The notes under the pieces are model-generated. The model saw only the letters and a program-made list of their open reading frames with translations. It was not told where the DNA came from and made no database searches. From DATKZH01 sp035528065 (GTDB lineage Bacteria; Planctomycetota; Planctomycetia; Pirellulales; Thermoguttaceae), in NCBI GenBank assembly GCA_035528065.1, contig DATKZH010000661.1, positions 1-64,000 of the forward strand: 64,000 nt of DNA, given 5' to 3'. The position numbers and the translations under genes are program-made. Below, piece by piece: positions 27,922 to 36,683 of the stretch. The first letter of the stretch is position 1. Each line of letters starts with the position of its first letter.

Positions 27922-28598
27922 GGAGGTCTCCTCTCGACTCACGGAAGCTTAGGACTGTCGCGCGCCTGGGTTCGGAGCACGCGCGATTCCGTTGGGAAGT
28001 CCGCCCGCCCTGCGTACACGTACTTTAGGGGGCCCGCCGGGCGGTTGTCAAGCTTCGCGGCCTCCGGCAACGACCGTGCAACCCTTTTTGTGCCACAGGT
28101 TTGATTGACCGCGCGCAAGACGTCTCCGGCAATAGGCCGAAAGAACCCCCCTAATCGGACGGCTCCTGGGTGGATCGCAAGAAATCCTCCAACACCGCCT
28201 ACCCCCTATGCTATGTTTCTTCAGAACCCGGTTTCCGGAGGAAACACACGGGAACATAACGGGCCCACCCGCGCAGGGTGGGTGGCCTTAGTTGTCGGGT
28301 CTGGGATCCGCCACTTGAAGGCACAATGGAGGTTGCCCCCCTGGATACGGGGGAGGGCAGCTTCGATTGTGCCTTTTCTGTCGGTTCGATGGCACGTGAA
28401 GACCACGACCGTTATGGCGATGCTTCCATTCCACGAGTTGATGGGGCAAGACGTCGGCAGTCCAGGGCTACAACCCATCGTGTCGCAGATTCCCGGCCGT
28501 TCTGACCGTGATACTCGACATTCCAGCGACGCGCAGGACGTTTGGGGTTTGCCCGCTCGGTGCAGTCCTCCCGAACGGCGGTGTGAGAGGGGAACAGA
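27922..28598. other. Intergenic region upstream of the second kinase operon
   Basis: About 680 bases between divergent genes. It contains a strong GC-rich hairpin, CCCACCCGCGCAGGGTGGG (28263-28281), followed by the long hairpin described at 28318-28375. No small gene with a plausible ribosome binding site was found. Confidence 0.4.
28318..28375. other. Long stable hairpin, possible structured RNA or terminator-like element
   Basis: AAGGCACAAT (28318-28327) pairs perfectly with ATTGTGCCTT (28366-28375). Inside, GAGGTTGCCCCCC pairs with GGGGGAGGGCAGCTTC through a mix of Watson-Crick and G-U pairs around the loop CTGGATAC. A T-run follows (CCTTTTCTG). The stem is close to 25 base pairs. It is about 220 bases upstream of the kinase start and could be a leader-region structure, an intrinsic terminator or part of a lost mobile element. 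Confidence 0.5.
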
Positions 28599-31019
28599 AT
28601 GACGAGCCCTCGCTTCCTGGTTGGAAGGCTCCTGCCCGGCCGGTCGGCCGAAAGGAAAGACGCCCCACGATCGCTGCAAACGCAGTACGCCGCGGCGTTG
28701 GGGCTCGTGGCCTGTCTGACCATCGTGAACCAACTGCTGCTCAGGCAGTCGCTGGAGCTGAAGCAGTGTGAGAACGCCGTGATCGACGCCGTGGGCAACG
28801 AACGGCTCAACGCCCAGCGGCTGATCAGCGCCGCCGGGGCGGTCCGGGTGGCCGTTGAGGACGGAAACGCCGCCCACCGATCGGGCCATCTCAGCGAGGC
28901 AATCGACGGTTGGTCGCGATCCCATGAATCCCTCCAATCGCTGCTGGGCCGAGCCGGCGCACCCGCGGACGTGATGGCGGCAATCCGCAGGGGCGAGCCC
29001 GACTACCAAGCGACGGTCGACGCGGCCCATGCCCTGCTTCGTGGCCTCCAGAGCCCACGCCGTGAGCAACCCGACCACACCAAGCTCCAACGGCTGGTGA
29101 CTCGAACGGTCGAGCGGGCGGAACGGTTCTCGCAGGGGCTGGCCCGCGTCGCCAACCGGTGGAGCATGCAGGTTGCCGCGCGGGAACGCCTCCTCGCCCG
29201 GACCGGCTTGCTGCTGGTGTCGATCACCCTGCTGGTCCTCGTGGCCCAAGGGTTGTTGGCGTTTCGTCGGGCGAACCGATTGACGAGGAGCCTGCTGCTG
29301 AAGGAACGGATGTTGGCCCACGACGTCCGGGAGGCCAAGGCGGTTGCCAGCCACATGGCCACGACGCTTCGCGAGAAGGAGGCCCAGTGCCAGAGCCTCG
29401 CTCTGGTTGCCATGGAGACGGACAACGTCGTGATCATCGCCGACCGGGAGCATCGGATCCAGTGGGTGAACGAATCCTTCACGCGCGTGACCGGGTACGC
29501 TTCCGAGGAGGGCCTCGGCCGGAAGCCGGAATCGCTGCTGACCTGCGGCGATGAGGACCACGCCGCCGCGGAATGGGCTAGCCGGATTGTCGAAGGCAAA
29601 GGGTTCAAGGGCGAGGTGGCGATCTCGACGAAGTCCGGCCAGAAGCGATGGCTGATGATCGACTACCGGCCCGCGTACGACCGAACCGGCGCGGTCCGAG
29701 ACTTCATCATCATCGGAACCGACGTGACGGAGCTCAAACGCACGTCCCATGAGCTGGAGCGACTCGCCCACCGGAACGACCTGATACTCAAGGCGGCGGC
29801 GGAAGGGATCTACGGCGTGGATCGGGAGGGGAGAATCACCTTCGTCAATCCCGCGGCGGCGGAGATGTTCGGCTGGGAGGCGGAACAGCTCGTCGGCAAG
29901 TCCCACCACGATACGCTCCGGCACTCCAACGCCGACCAGACGCCCAACCCCCGCGAAACCTGCCCCTTGTGCACGGCGCTCGCGGAAGGCCGGCCGTATC
30001 GCTCCAAGAACGACGTCTTCTGGAGGAAGGACCGGAGCAGCTTCCCGGTCGAGTACACCGGCACGCCCGTCCAAGAAGAGGGCGAGAGAATCGGTGCGGT
30101 GGTCACCTTTCGAGACGTCAGCGAACAGAATGCCCTTCATCGCCAGTTGATACAAGCGCAGAAGCTGGAATCGATCGGGCAGTTGGCCGCGGGGATCGCG
30201 CACGAAATCAACACTCCGATTCAATTCGTGGGCGACAACACGCGGTTCCTCGAAGACTCCTTCGCCGACGTCTTTCGTGCCCTGAGCGCGAGCCAGGCTT
30301 TGCTGGCTGCCGTGCAAGAGAATTCCGTCACCGAGGCACTGGTGAGCGAGACGGCGGCGGCGGCCGAAGCGGCCGATCTGGAGTACTTGACCCAAGAAAT
30401 CCCGATCTCCATCAAGCAGTCGCTGGAAGGGATCGACCGGGTCGCACAAATCGTCCGCGCGATGAAGGAGTTCTCGCACCCCGCCGTCGGGACGAAAGTA
30501 GCCACCGATCTTTCGCGGGCGATTCAGAACACGATCACCATCGCCCGCAACGAGTGGAAGTACGTCGCCGACGTGGTCACCGACTTCGACGAGTCGTTGC
30601 CGCCGGTCCCTTGTTTTCCGGGCGAGCTGAACCAGACGATTCTCAACATCCTGGTGAATGCGGCCCATGCCATCGGCGACGCCGTCGGCGACGGGACGGA
30701 GGAGAAGGGGACGATCACCGTAAGCACCCGGCGAGACGGCGACTGGGCCGAAATTCGCATCCGCGACACGGGGGCGGGGATCTCCGAGGAGTCCCGCTCC
30801 AAGATCTTCAATCCGTTCTTCACGACCAAGGAGGTCGGCAAAGGAACGGGACAGGGCCTCGCCGTGGCCCACTCGGTCGTGGTTGGACAACATCAAGGCA
30901 CGATCGCGTTCGAGACCGAGACGGGCCGCGGAACGACGTTCATCATTCGTCTGCCCATGGAGCCCGAACCGCCGGCCGACGAGGAGCAAGACCTTGAAGA
31001 CGCGTATTCTGTTTGTTGA
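28599..31019 (+). CDS. PAS-domain sensor histidine kinase with periplasmic helical sensor
   Basis: The 806-residue product has a transmembrane helix near 35-52, an extracytoplasmic helical sensor to about 205 (type IV pili/NarX-like helical bundle is likely), and a second helix LLLVSITLLVLVAQGLLAF. Two PAS domains follow at about 265-395 and 395-520, then AGIAHEINTPIQFV with phospho-acceptor H535 and an HATPase_c domain with NILVNAAHAI, DTGAGIS and GTGQGLAVAHS. There is no receiver in the protein; the next genes supply them. Its 3' end overlaps the REC-HDOD gene. Confidence 0.88.
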   Translation: MTSPRFLVGRLLPGRSAERKDAPRSLQTQYAAALGLVACLTIVNQLLLRQSLELKQCENAVIDAVGNERLNAQRLISAAGAVRVAVEDGNAAHRSGHLSEAIDGWSRSHESLQSLLGRAGAPADVMAAIRRGEPDYQATVDAAHALLRGLQSPRREQPDHTKLQRLVTRTVERAERFSQGLARVANRWSMQVAARERLLARTGLLLVSITLLVLVAQGLLAFRRANRLTRSLLLKERMLAHDVREAKAVASHMATTLREKEAQCQSLALVAMETDNVVIIADREHRIQWVNESFTRVTGYASEEGLGRKPESLLTCGDEDHAAAEWASRIVEGKGFKGEVAISTKSGQKRWLMIDYRPAYDRTGAVRDFIIIGTDVTELKRTSHELERLAHRNDLILKAAAEGIYGVDREGRITFVNPAAAEMFGWEAEQLVGKSHHDTLRHSNADQTPNPRETCPLCTALAEGRPYRSKNDVFWRKDRSSFPVEYTGTPVQEEGERIGAVVTFRDVSEQNALHRQLIQAQKLESIGQLAAGIAHEINTPIQFVGDNTRFLEDSFADVFRALSASQALLAAVQENSVTEALVSETAAAAEAADLEYLTQEIPISIKQSLEGIDRVAQIVRAMKEFSHPAVGTKVATDLSRAIQNTITIARNEWKYVADVVTDFDESLPPVPCFPGELNQTILNILVNAAHAIGDAVGDGTEEKGTITVSTRRDGDWAEIRIRDTGAGISEESRSKIFNPFFTTKEVGKGTGQGLAVAHSVVVGQHQGTIAFETETGRGTTFIIRLPMEPEPPADEEQDLEDAYSVC

Positions 31020-32223
31020 CGATGAACCGTACGTCCTCCAGGGACTGTGCCGAATGCTCCGCGGCCTGCGCGACGAGTGGAAGATGGTCTTCGCCGGAAG
31101 CGGGCAGGAGGCCCTCGATCAGATGGCCGAGAAACCATTCGACGTGCTGGTGACCGACGTCCGCATGCCCGGCATGGACGGGATGGCGTTGCTGAACCGG
31201 GTGCGGCGGCAGTACCCCAAGACCGTACGTATCGCGCTCTCGGGGCAATCGGATCAAGAGACGCTCATCAAGGCGGTAGGGCCAACGCACCAATTTCTGT
31301 CGAAGCCGTGCGATGCGGAGACGGTTCAGTCCACGATCAGGCGAGCCTGCGCGCTCCGAGAGCACCTGGCCGACGAAAACCTTCAGAAAACGATCTCCGG
31401 ATTGACGTCGCTCCCCAGCCCATCGGCCTTCTGCTCGAAGATGCTCAGCGAATTACAGGACCCGGACACGTCGGTCTCCCGCTTGGGGGAACTCATCTCC
31501 CGGGACGTGGCGATGACGACCAAGGTCCTGCAAGTGGTCAACTCCTCCTATTTCGGCCTCCGACAGCGCGTTTCGACCCCCGCCGCGGCCGCCGTCCTCC
31601 TGGGGGTCGATACGATGAGGTCGCTGGTGCTCTCCGTGGGGGTCTTCAGCCAGAAGCCCCGAACCGGCACCAGCCGCCCCCTCGTCGAGCGGCTGGCCAA
31701 TCACAGCTATCGGGTCAGTGCCCTGGCAAGGCGGATCGCCGAAGCGGAGAGAGCGGACAAGCAGTTGAAGGAGCAGATCTTCGTGGCGGCTCTGGTTCAC
31801 GACGTCGGCAAGCTCGTCCTCCTCGATAGCTTCCCCGACGAATACGCCGTGCTCTGGGAATGGGCCGATCGCCAGGAAAAACCGCTCTGGATGCTCGAGA
31901 AGGAGGCCTTCGGAGCAGCCCATGCCGACGTCGGCGCGTACCTGCTGGGGCTGTGGGGGTTTACCGATATCATCGTCGAGGCGGTCGCCTTCCATCATTG
32001 CCCGAGCCAGTGCCCAGGGCAAGCCTTCGACCCCCTTTCCGTCGTCCACGCGGCAGATGCCCTGGAGGCGGAGCAGAGTTCCCCGGACGCCGGATCCGCC
32101 GACCTCGACGTCGAGTACCTGACGGGAATCGGCCTGGCCGATCGTATCGACACGTGGCGAGAACTGATCCCAGACTCACTCTCGGAGGAGCAGCCGAATG
32201 TCTGCGAGAATCCTGTTCGTTGA
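30994..32223 (+). CDS. Response regulator with HDOD output domain
   Basis: The start is assigned to TTG 30994 because GAGGAG lies seven bases before it and translation then opens with KTRILFVDDEP, the normal beginning of a receiver. It overlaps the kinase gene by 26 bases. The 409-residue protein has a receiver (acceptor D55, TDVRMPGMDG) and an HDOD domain from about 135 with SRDVAMTTKVLQVVNSSYFG, LLGVDTMRSLVLSV and VAALVHDVGKLVLL. HDOD proteins are non-enzymatic relatives of HD phosphohydrolases that appear as outputs in c-di-GMP-linked signalling. Operon: kinase, REC-HDOD, REC-HD-GYP-like, PilZ. Confidence 0.87.
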   Translation: MKTRILFVDDEPYVLQGLCRMLRGLRDEWKMVFAGSGQEALDQMAEKPFDVLVTDVRMPGMDGMALLNRVRRQYPKTVRIALSGQSDQETLIKAVGPTHQFLSKPCDAETVQSTIRRACALREHLADENLQKTISGLTSLPSPSAFCSKMLSELQDPDTSVSRLGELISRDVAMTTKVLQVVNSSYFGLRQRVSTPAAAAVLLGVDTMRSLVLSVGVFSQKPRTGTSRPLVERLANHSYRVSALARRIAEAERADKQLKEQIFVAALVHDVGKLVLLDSFPDEYAVLWEWADRQEKPLWMLEKEAFGAAHADVGAYLLGLWGFTDIIVEAVAFHHCPSQCPGQAFDPLSVVHAADALEAEQSSPDAGSADLDVEYLTGIGLADRIDTWRELIPDSLSEEQPNVCENPVR

Positions 32224-33385
32224 CGACGATCAAATGCTCCTCGAAACCTATCAGCGGCAGTTGCGCAAGTTCTACCGAGTGGAGATGGCGCTGGGAGCGG
32301 AAGAGGGCCTTGCCGCCGTTGCCGAGCGCGGCCCGTTCGCCGTGATCGTCTCCGACATGCGAATGCCGGGCATGAACGGGATCCAGTTCCTGGCGAAGGT
32401 GCGAGAGATCGCCCCCGACACCGTTCGAATGATGCTCTCCGGCTATGCCGACGTCGAGTCGGCCATCGAGGCCGTGAACGAGGGTAACATCTTCCGGTTC
32501 CTCACCAAGCCGTGTCCCCGGCCGACGCTCATCAAGGCGATCGACGCGGGCCTCGGTCAGTACCGGCTGGTCACGGCGGAGCGGGAGCTGCTCTCCAAGA
32601 CGCTCAGCGGCAGCGTCAAGGTCCTCACCGACGTGCTCGCGATCGTCAATCCCGCGGCCTTCGGCCGCACTGCACGCGTGCGGCGGCTCGTACGCGAGCT
32701 GGTCGAAGAGCTGGAAGTCGACGAGGCCTGGCAGTGCGAGCTTGCGGCCCTGCTGTGTCAGATCGGCTGCATGGCCGTCTCCGAGGAGACGCTCTCCAAG
32801 GCGTACAACGGTCAAAAACTGTCCGAGCTCGAGCGCCAGACGCTCGAGAACCACCCTCAGGTGGCCCGCAAGCTGATCGCCACCATTCCCCGCCTCGACA
32901 AGGTTGCCGAGATTGTCGGCTATCAGGGGAAGCACTTCGACGGCTCGGGCGTTCCCGAGGACTCGACGACCGGCGAAATGATCCCCCTCGGCGCTCGAAT
33001 CCTCAAGTTGGCCGTTGATTTCGACACGCTCATCTCCAGCGGTCTGAATGAGGAACAAGCGATCCGCGAAATACAGGGAAGGGAAGGCTGGTACGACCCG
33101 CAGATCGTCGAAGCGCTAAAGCGCGTGCGGAAGACCAAGACGCAATACGTCCTCGCCGAGGTCGAGGTACAAGACCTCCCCGATCACGCGATCGTGGCCG
33201 AGGAAATCAGGAGCCGGGCCGGCACGATTCTCAACGCCAAAGGCCTGGAAGTGACGCCGTCCCTGCGCCAGCGACTCAATGCCTATGCGAAATCCGTCGG
33301 AATCCAGGGGCCGATCAAGATCCTTGTTCCCGCCGACAAAACGGATGAAGATTCCCCCCGATTGAAGGAATCAAGCTACACCTGA
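32198..33385 (+). CDS. Response regulator with a degenerate HD-GYP domain
   Basis: The 395-residue product overlaps the preceding gene by 26 bases; GGAGGAG precedes its ATG. The receiver has acceptor D53 (SDMRMPGMNG) and KP at about 104. The second half aligns with HD-GYP phosphodiesterases but the HD motif reads LLCQIGC (C187-Q188, and Cys in place of Lys at 191), and the HH...GYP region reads GYQGKHFDGSGVP. H219 remains. It probably cannot bind metal or hydrolyse c-di-GMP and may act as a binding or scaffolding module. A C-terminal segment of about 90 residues contains LPDHAIVAEEIRSRAGT. Confidence 0.85.
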   Translation: MSARILFVDDDQMLLETYQRQLRKFYRVEMALGAEEGLAAVAERGPFAVIVSDMRMPGMNGIQFLAKVREIAPDTVRMMLSGYADVESAIEAVNEGNIFRFLTKPCPRPTLIKAIDAGLGQYRLVTAERELLSKTLSGSVKVLTDVLAIVNPAAFGRTARVRRLVRELVEELEVDEAWQCELAALLCQIGCMAVSEETLSKAYNGQKLSELERQTLENHPQVARKLIATIPRLDKVAEIVGYQGKHFDGSGVPEDSTTGEMIPLGARILKLAVDFDTLISSGLNEEQAIREIQGREGWYDPQIVEALKRVRKTKTQYVLAEVEVQDLPDHAIVAEEIRSRAGTILNAKGLEVTPSLRQRLNAYAKSVGIQGPIKILVPADKTDEDSPRLKESSYT

Positions 33386-33455
33386 GCGCCCCCCGCCGTC
33401 CGAAAGAGTATCCTTTGTCCGCCTTGACCGCGTAACAGAACGTCACCAGCATCCA

Positions 33456-33881
33456 ATGGGCATCGCCATGCCGGGAAAACAAGACGGGTCGAGTGCAACA
33501 ACCAACATCGCGGAACGGATCCGACAGTACCTCGAGGACGTCGACCACCTCGGGACTGCCGACCGAGTCCCGCGCTACCGCAGCAAGCGATATCCCTACG
33601 AAACGACCCAATGGATAGCTCCCTGCTCCGGCGGCGCCCTGCCCGATCGCTCCGAGTTCCGTGAGGTCCGGTGCCGTGACATCTCGACCGGCGGCTTCGC
33701 CTTCCTATCGCCGCAACCGCCTGACTTCGAGCAGGTCGTCGTCAGGCTCGGAAACGATACGCACGTCATCTACGCCACCGCTCGCGTCATACACACCGTG
33801 CCAAACCATGGCGGTGCCGGCCATCTCGTCGGCTGCCAGTTCACCGGCCGGTTGCTTCCCCCGGATGAGCCTTCCACCTGA
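33456..33881 (+). CDS. PilZ domain protein
   Basis: This 141-residue product contains RSKRYPYETTQWIAP, then CRDISTGGFAFLSPQPPDFEQVVV, the D-x-S-x-x-G core of PilZ domains, and the closing strand LVGCQFTG. It ends the second signalling operon, 70 bases after the REC-HD-GYP-like gene. In PilZ proteins the D-x-S-x-x-G motif and an upstream RxxxR bind cyclic di-GMP; here the Arg pair is RYRSKR. ATG 33468 is an alternative start. Confidence 0.75.
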   Translation: MGIAMPGKQDGSSATTNIAERIRQYLEDVDHLGTADRVPRYRSKRYPYETTQWIAPCSGGALPDRSEFREVRCRDISTGGFAFLSPQPPDFEQVVVRLGNDTHVIYATARVIHTVPNHGGAGHLVGCQFTGRLLPPDEPST

Positions 33882-33950
33882 CGCCGTGCGAGGATGCGTC
33901 GGACGAGGACCCGGGCTACAGAATCGCACGAGCCGTCTGTGCGCGGACCC

Positions 33951-34043
33951 TATTGAGCCTTGCATAGTCAATGAACGGAGGGCTTCCACCGGAAGCCCGG
34001 GACCGAAGGGTCCGGTCCACGTCGGGTGATTATTGGCAATGCA
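33951..34043 (-). repeat. Dispersed repeat, copy 2 of the ~93-base element
   Basis: The reverse complement of this segment matches 17201-17293 with few differences, including the hairpin core GGCTTCCGGTGGAAGCCCTC. It occupies most of the gap between the PilZ gene and the convergent aldolase-like gene. The rest of this gap holds no gene. Confidence 0.75.
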
Positions 34044-34094
34044 AACATCAACAAAGGCGCTGCGGCGGGACCCCGCCCCCCAACCAGGGCAAGA

Positions 34095-35285
34095 TTAGCC
34101 TAGGATCCGCTTCCAACGCTCGATGTTCCACCGGGCCTTCTCGGCCGGCGTCATCTTGCTGAAATCGGGCTCGTCGGAGGAGGGAGCGGTCGGGCGACTC
34201 GGGGCGGGGCTCGTCGGGCGGGATGCCGTGGGGCCCGCCGGGCGGGGTGAGCTCGTGCCGGCGTAGCTCGACTCCGTGTAGGTGAGCTGGAGATCCTCCT
34301 CCAGCGCACGGTACGGCTGAAGCCCCAGCTTCTTCAGATCGCCGTGATAGGCGCGGACGGCCTCCTCCGGCGCGATCGCCTCGTCGGCCACCGCACGCAG
34401 ATACTTGACGAACGTCAACTGGTGCTCCGAGTTGTTGATCTTCCGCCCGTAGAGGGCCACGCGCGCCCCGTGCTTCTTCGCTTCGGCGAGCATGTGGAAG
34501 GCGTCGAAGGTCGTGCCCGACGACCCGCCCATGATCCCCACCACCAGCGACCGGTCGTAGCCGGCCAGGGCCTCCATGGCGGCCGGCCCGTTGTAGGCCA
34601 CCTTGAGAAACTGGGGCCGGCCCGCGCCGGTCACGCCGGCCAACGCGCGGACGATGTGGTCGTTGATGAAGCGGCCGAGGTCGGCCGGGGGGGAGTCGCC
34701 GCAGGCGTTGGGGTTGAACACCTCTAGGAAGTAACGGAACCCCTTCTGCTCGGCTTCCAGCCGGAACTGCTTGTAGGCGTCGAGCGTCTCCAGGTCCCGC
34801 TCCGTGTCGTTGTTGAAGGTGACCGAATAGAGCCCCAGGTCGGCCCCCAGGCGACGCTCTTCCGGCGAGCAGTCCTGCTTGCCGCACATGATGTGATCGA
34901 TGGTGGCCGAGCGGAAGGGCCGGGAAGGGTCGCTCGGGTAGCGCCCCGTGCCCGCCGCCAGCCAGATGTCGGTCGTGTCGTTCGCCCGCACCGCCGGCGT
35001 GACGTGGCTGGAGTCGAAAAGCCGCTCCTGGATCGCGAGCACCTCGTTCGAGCTCGCGCTCATCAACATGATGTCGACCAGCCCCTGGTGCACGATCTCC
35101 CGCATCAACTGGCGGTACTCGTCCAGCGTGCGGAACTTCGCCTCGTGGGCATGGTGCTCGGGGCTCTTCCCCGGGGCCGCCATCCCGAACGCCATGTCGG
35201 CGTCCTTGGCGTCGGCCAGGATGAAGTCCCGGCAGGCGGGGTCCGCGTGAATCCGGGCGAGCTTCTCGTCCATCGACTTCTGCAT
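34095..35285 (-). CDS. Class I aldolase-like (DeoC/LacD superfamily) protein with a C-terminal tail
   Basis: The 396-residue product starts at ATG 35285 (GGAG eight bases upstream; ATG 35312 is too close to its own GGAG). The body looks like a beta/alpha barrel: GLVDIMLMSASSNEV, LGLYSVTFNND, GFRYFLEVFNPNA, RPQFLKVAYNGPAAMEAL, SLVVGIMGGSSGTTFDAFH and GARVALYGRKIN. The Lys in FLKVAYNG is a candidate Schiff-base residue and GGSSGTT a candidate phosphate loop, both inferred. From about 345 a Pro/Thr/Ser/Ala-rich linker leads to a conserved-looking tail, FSKMTPAEKARWNIERWKRI. The exact reaction is unknown. Confidence 0.55.
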   Translation of the reverse strand: MQKSMDEKLARIHADPACRDFILADAKDADMAFGMAAPGKSPEHHAHEAKFRTLDEYRQLMREIVHQGLVDIMLMSASSNEVLAIQERLFDSSHVTPAVRANDTTDIWLAAGTGRYPSDPSRPFRSATIDHIMCGKQDCSPEERRLGADLGLYSVTFNNDTERDLETLDAYKQFRLEAEQKGFRYFLEVFNPNACGDSPPADLGRFINDHIVRALAGVTGAGRPQFLKVAYNGPAAMEALAGYDRSLVVGIMGGSSGTTFDAFHMLAEAKKHGARVALYGRKINNSEHQLTFVKYLRAVADEAIAPEEAVRAYHGDLKKLGLQPYRALEEDLQLTYTESSYAGTSSPRPAGPTASRPTSPAPSRPTAPSSDEPDFSKMTPAEKARWNIERWKRILG

Positions 35286-35676
35286 ATCTTGGGCTCCGTT
35301 CGTTTTGTGCATCGCTCCAGGCACGTCCAACGCGGAGGCTTCCGGCCCCCCCCGAGCACGTCCCATCGTGACGTTTCGCGTCGTTTCCCATCCCAAATAT
35401 ATCAAATATAGGGTACGGACCGTGTCCGTCGCAGACAACCGCCCGGCGACCAGCTCGTCCGAGCGATTTCAGGCCAGCTCCTACGGGGCCCCTGAGAACC
35501 CGGCCAACCGGTATCACCGGGTGCAGCCGGCGTGGAGCCTGGACGCGTTGTGGCTGCGTCACCGGGCCGTTCGCGTGCGTCGACACTTCCCGCCGCACGA
35601 AACGCCGCTCTCGCGGATCGACCCGGTCGAGGTTCGCCGGCAGTCCGATCTGGGCGGCTGGCCGTGGCCGAAGCGT
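35286..35676. other. Intergenic region between the GHMP kinase and aldolase-like genes
   Basis: About 390 bases on the upstream side of the minus-strand aldolase-like gene. The notable feature is an AT-rich island at 35393-35412 (AAATATATCAAATATAG), in strong contrast with its surroundings; read on the minus strand it offers TATATT as a -10-like box for the aldolase-like gene. Nothing else was recognised. Confidence 0.35.
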
Positions 35677-36681
35677 CTACAGCACCAACCGGATCACCTC
35701 GCAGCGGATCGCCTCCAGCTCCGCCTTGAGCCGCTCGAACGTCGCCTGGTCCGGGCAGATGCCGATGATCGCCCCGCCCGAGCCGGCGAACTTGGCCGGC
35801 GCGCCGGCACGCCGGGCACGCTCGACCATCTGCTCGTGCTGTTCGGCGATCCGGCAGATCGAGCGGCGGAGATCGAAGTTGGCGTCGACCAGCTCGCCCA
35901 GCCGGGCGGTGTCGCGGGCGAGGATCGCCGTCCGGGCCTCGACGGTCAACTGGGCGAATCGGGTCATCGCCTCCACCACCTCCGGATCTCCCCGCTCGTA
36001 GCGGGCGCGGAGGTCGTTGTGGACCACCTCGGTCGGCTCGCTCACGTCGGTGCTGTAAGCAACGTAGAGCGGCGGCAAGAGTGAGGCGTCGAGCGGCTCG
36101 TACACTCCGCACGGGAAGCCGCAGCACGGCTCCATCCGCTCGCGGTCGAAGTCCATGTACACCAGGCCTTCATACACTTGGATCACGCGGTCCTGCAAGC
36201 CGGCCGCGATCCCCAGCTCCTCTCGCTCCACCGACAGCACCAGCGAAGGCTGCACCCGCTTCGGGATCTCGACGCGGTAGAACTCCATCAGGCAGCGGAG
36301 CGTGGCCACGATGATCGCGCTGGAGCCGGCCAGCCCGACCTGCCGGGGGATGTTGGTCTGGTAGCGGACGGAGAAATTCCGCTCGTGAAGCCGCTCTTCC
36401 CGGGCCTCGCAGTACTCGACGAACTTCTTGATCGTCGCCTTGACCAGCCGGACCCCGCCGTAGTAGCCGTGCAGCTTCACGTCGCGGGCCAGCTCCCGGA
36501 CCGAGCGGAAGCGGCTCTGGTCTTCCTGGCTCCAGACGATCTCCAGGTCGTCCCACTCGTAGAGCGTCACCTCGGCCTGGAAGTCCGGCACGATGACCGA
36601 GATCGTCTTGCCGTGGTAGCCGTCCGAAGGGTTGCCGATCAGGCCGGCGCGGGCGTACGCCTTCTTCCGAATCAAGAGCAT
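35677..36681 (-). CDS. GHMP kinase, glucuronokinase-like
   Basis: This 334-residue sugar kinase of the GHMP superfamily opens with KAYARAGLIGNPSDGYHGKT, very like the start of plant glucuronokinases (LGNPSD...GKTIS). The ATP loop follows as RQVGLAGSSAIIVATLR (GLAGSSA motif), with the third motif AKFAGSGGAIIGIC near the C-terminus. It begins two bases after the stop of galU on the same strand. A kinase making a sugar 1-phosphate next to a uridylyltransferase suggests a salvage route to a UDP-sugar such as UDP-glucuronate; substrate choice is inferred from resemblance only. Confidence 0.7.
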   Translation of the reverse strand: MLLIRKKAYARAGLIGNPSDGYHGKTISVIVPDFQAEVTLYEWDDLEIVWSQEDQSRFRSVRELARDVKLHGYYGGVRLVKATIKKFVEYCEAREERLHERNFSVRYQTNIPRQVGLAGSSAIIVATLRCLMEFYRVEIPKRVQPSLVLSVEREELGIAAGLQDRVIQVYEGLVYMDFDRERMEPCCGFPCGVYEPLDASLLPPLYVAYSTDVSEPTEVVHNDLRARYERGDPEVVEAMTRFAQLTVEARTAILARDTARLGELVDANFDLRRSICRIAEQHEQMVERARRAGAPAKFAGSGGAIIGICPDQATFERLKAELEAIRCEVIRLVL

Positions 36682-36683
36682 GG

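Noticed and set aside
30883..30993. Upstream extension of the REC-HDOD frame
   Set aside because: The added residues overlap the kinase gene and lie before the receiver's natural start; TTG 30994 with GAGGAG is better supported.
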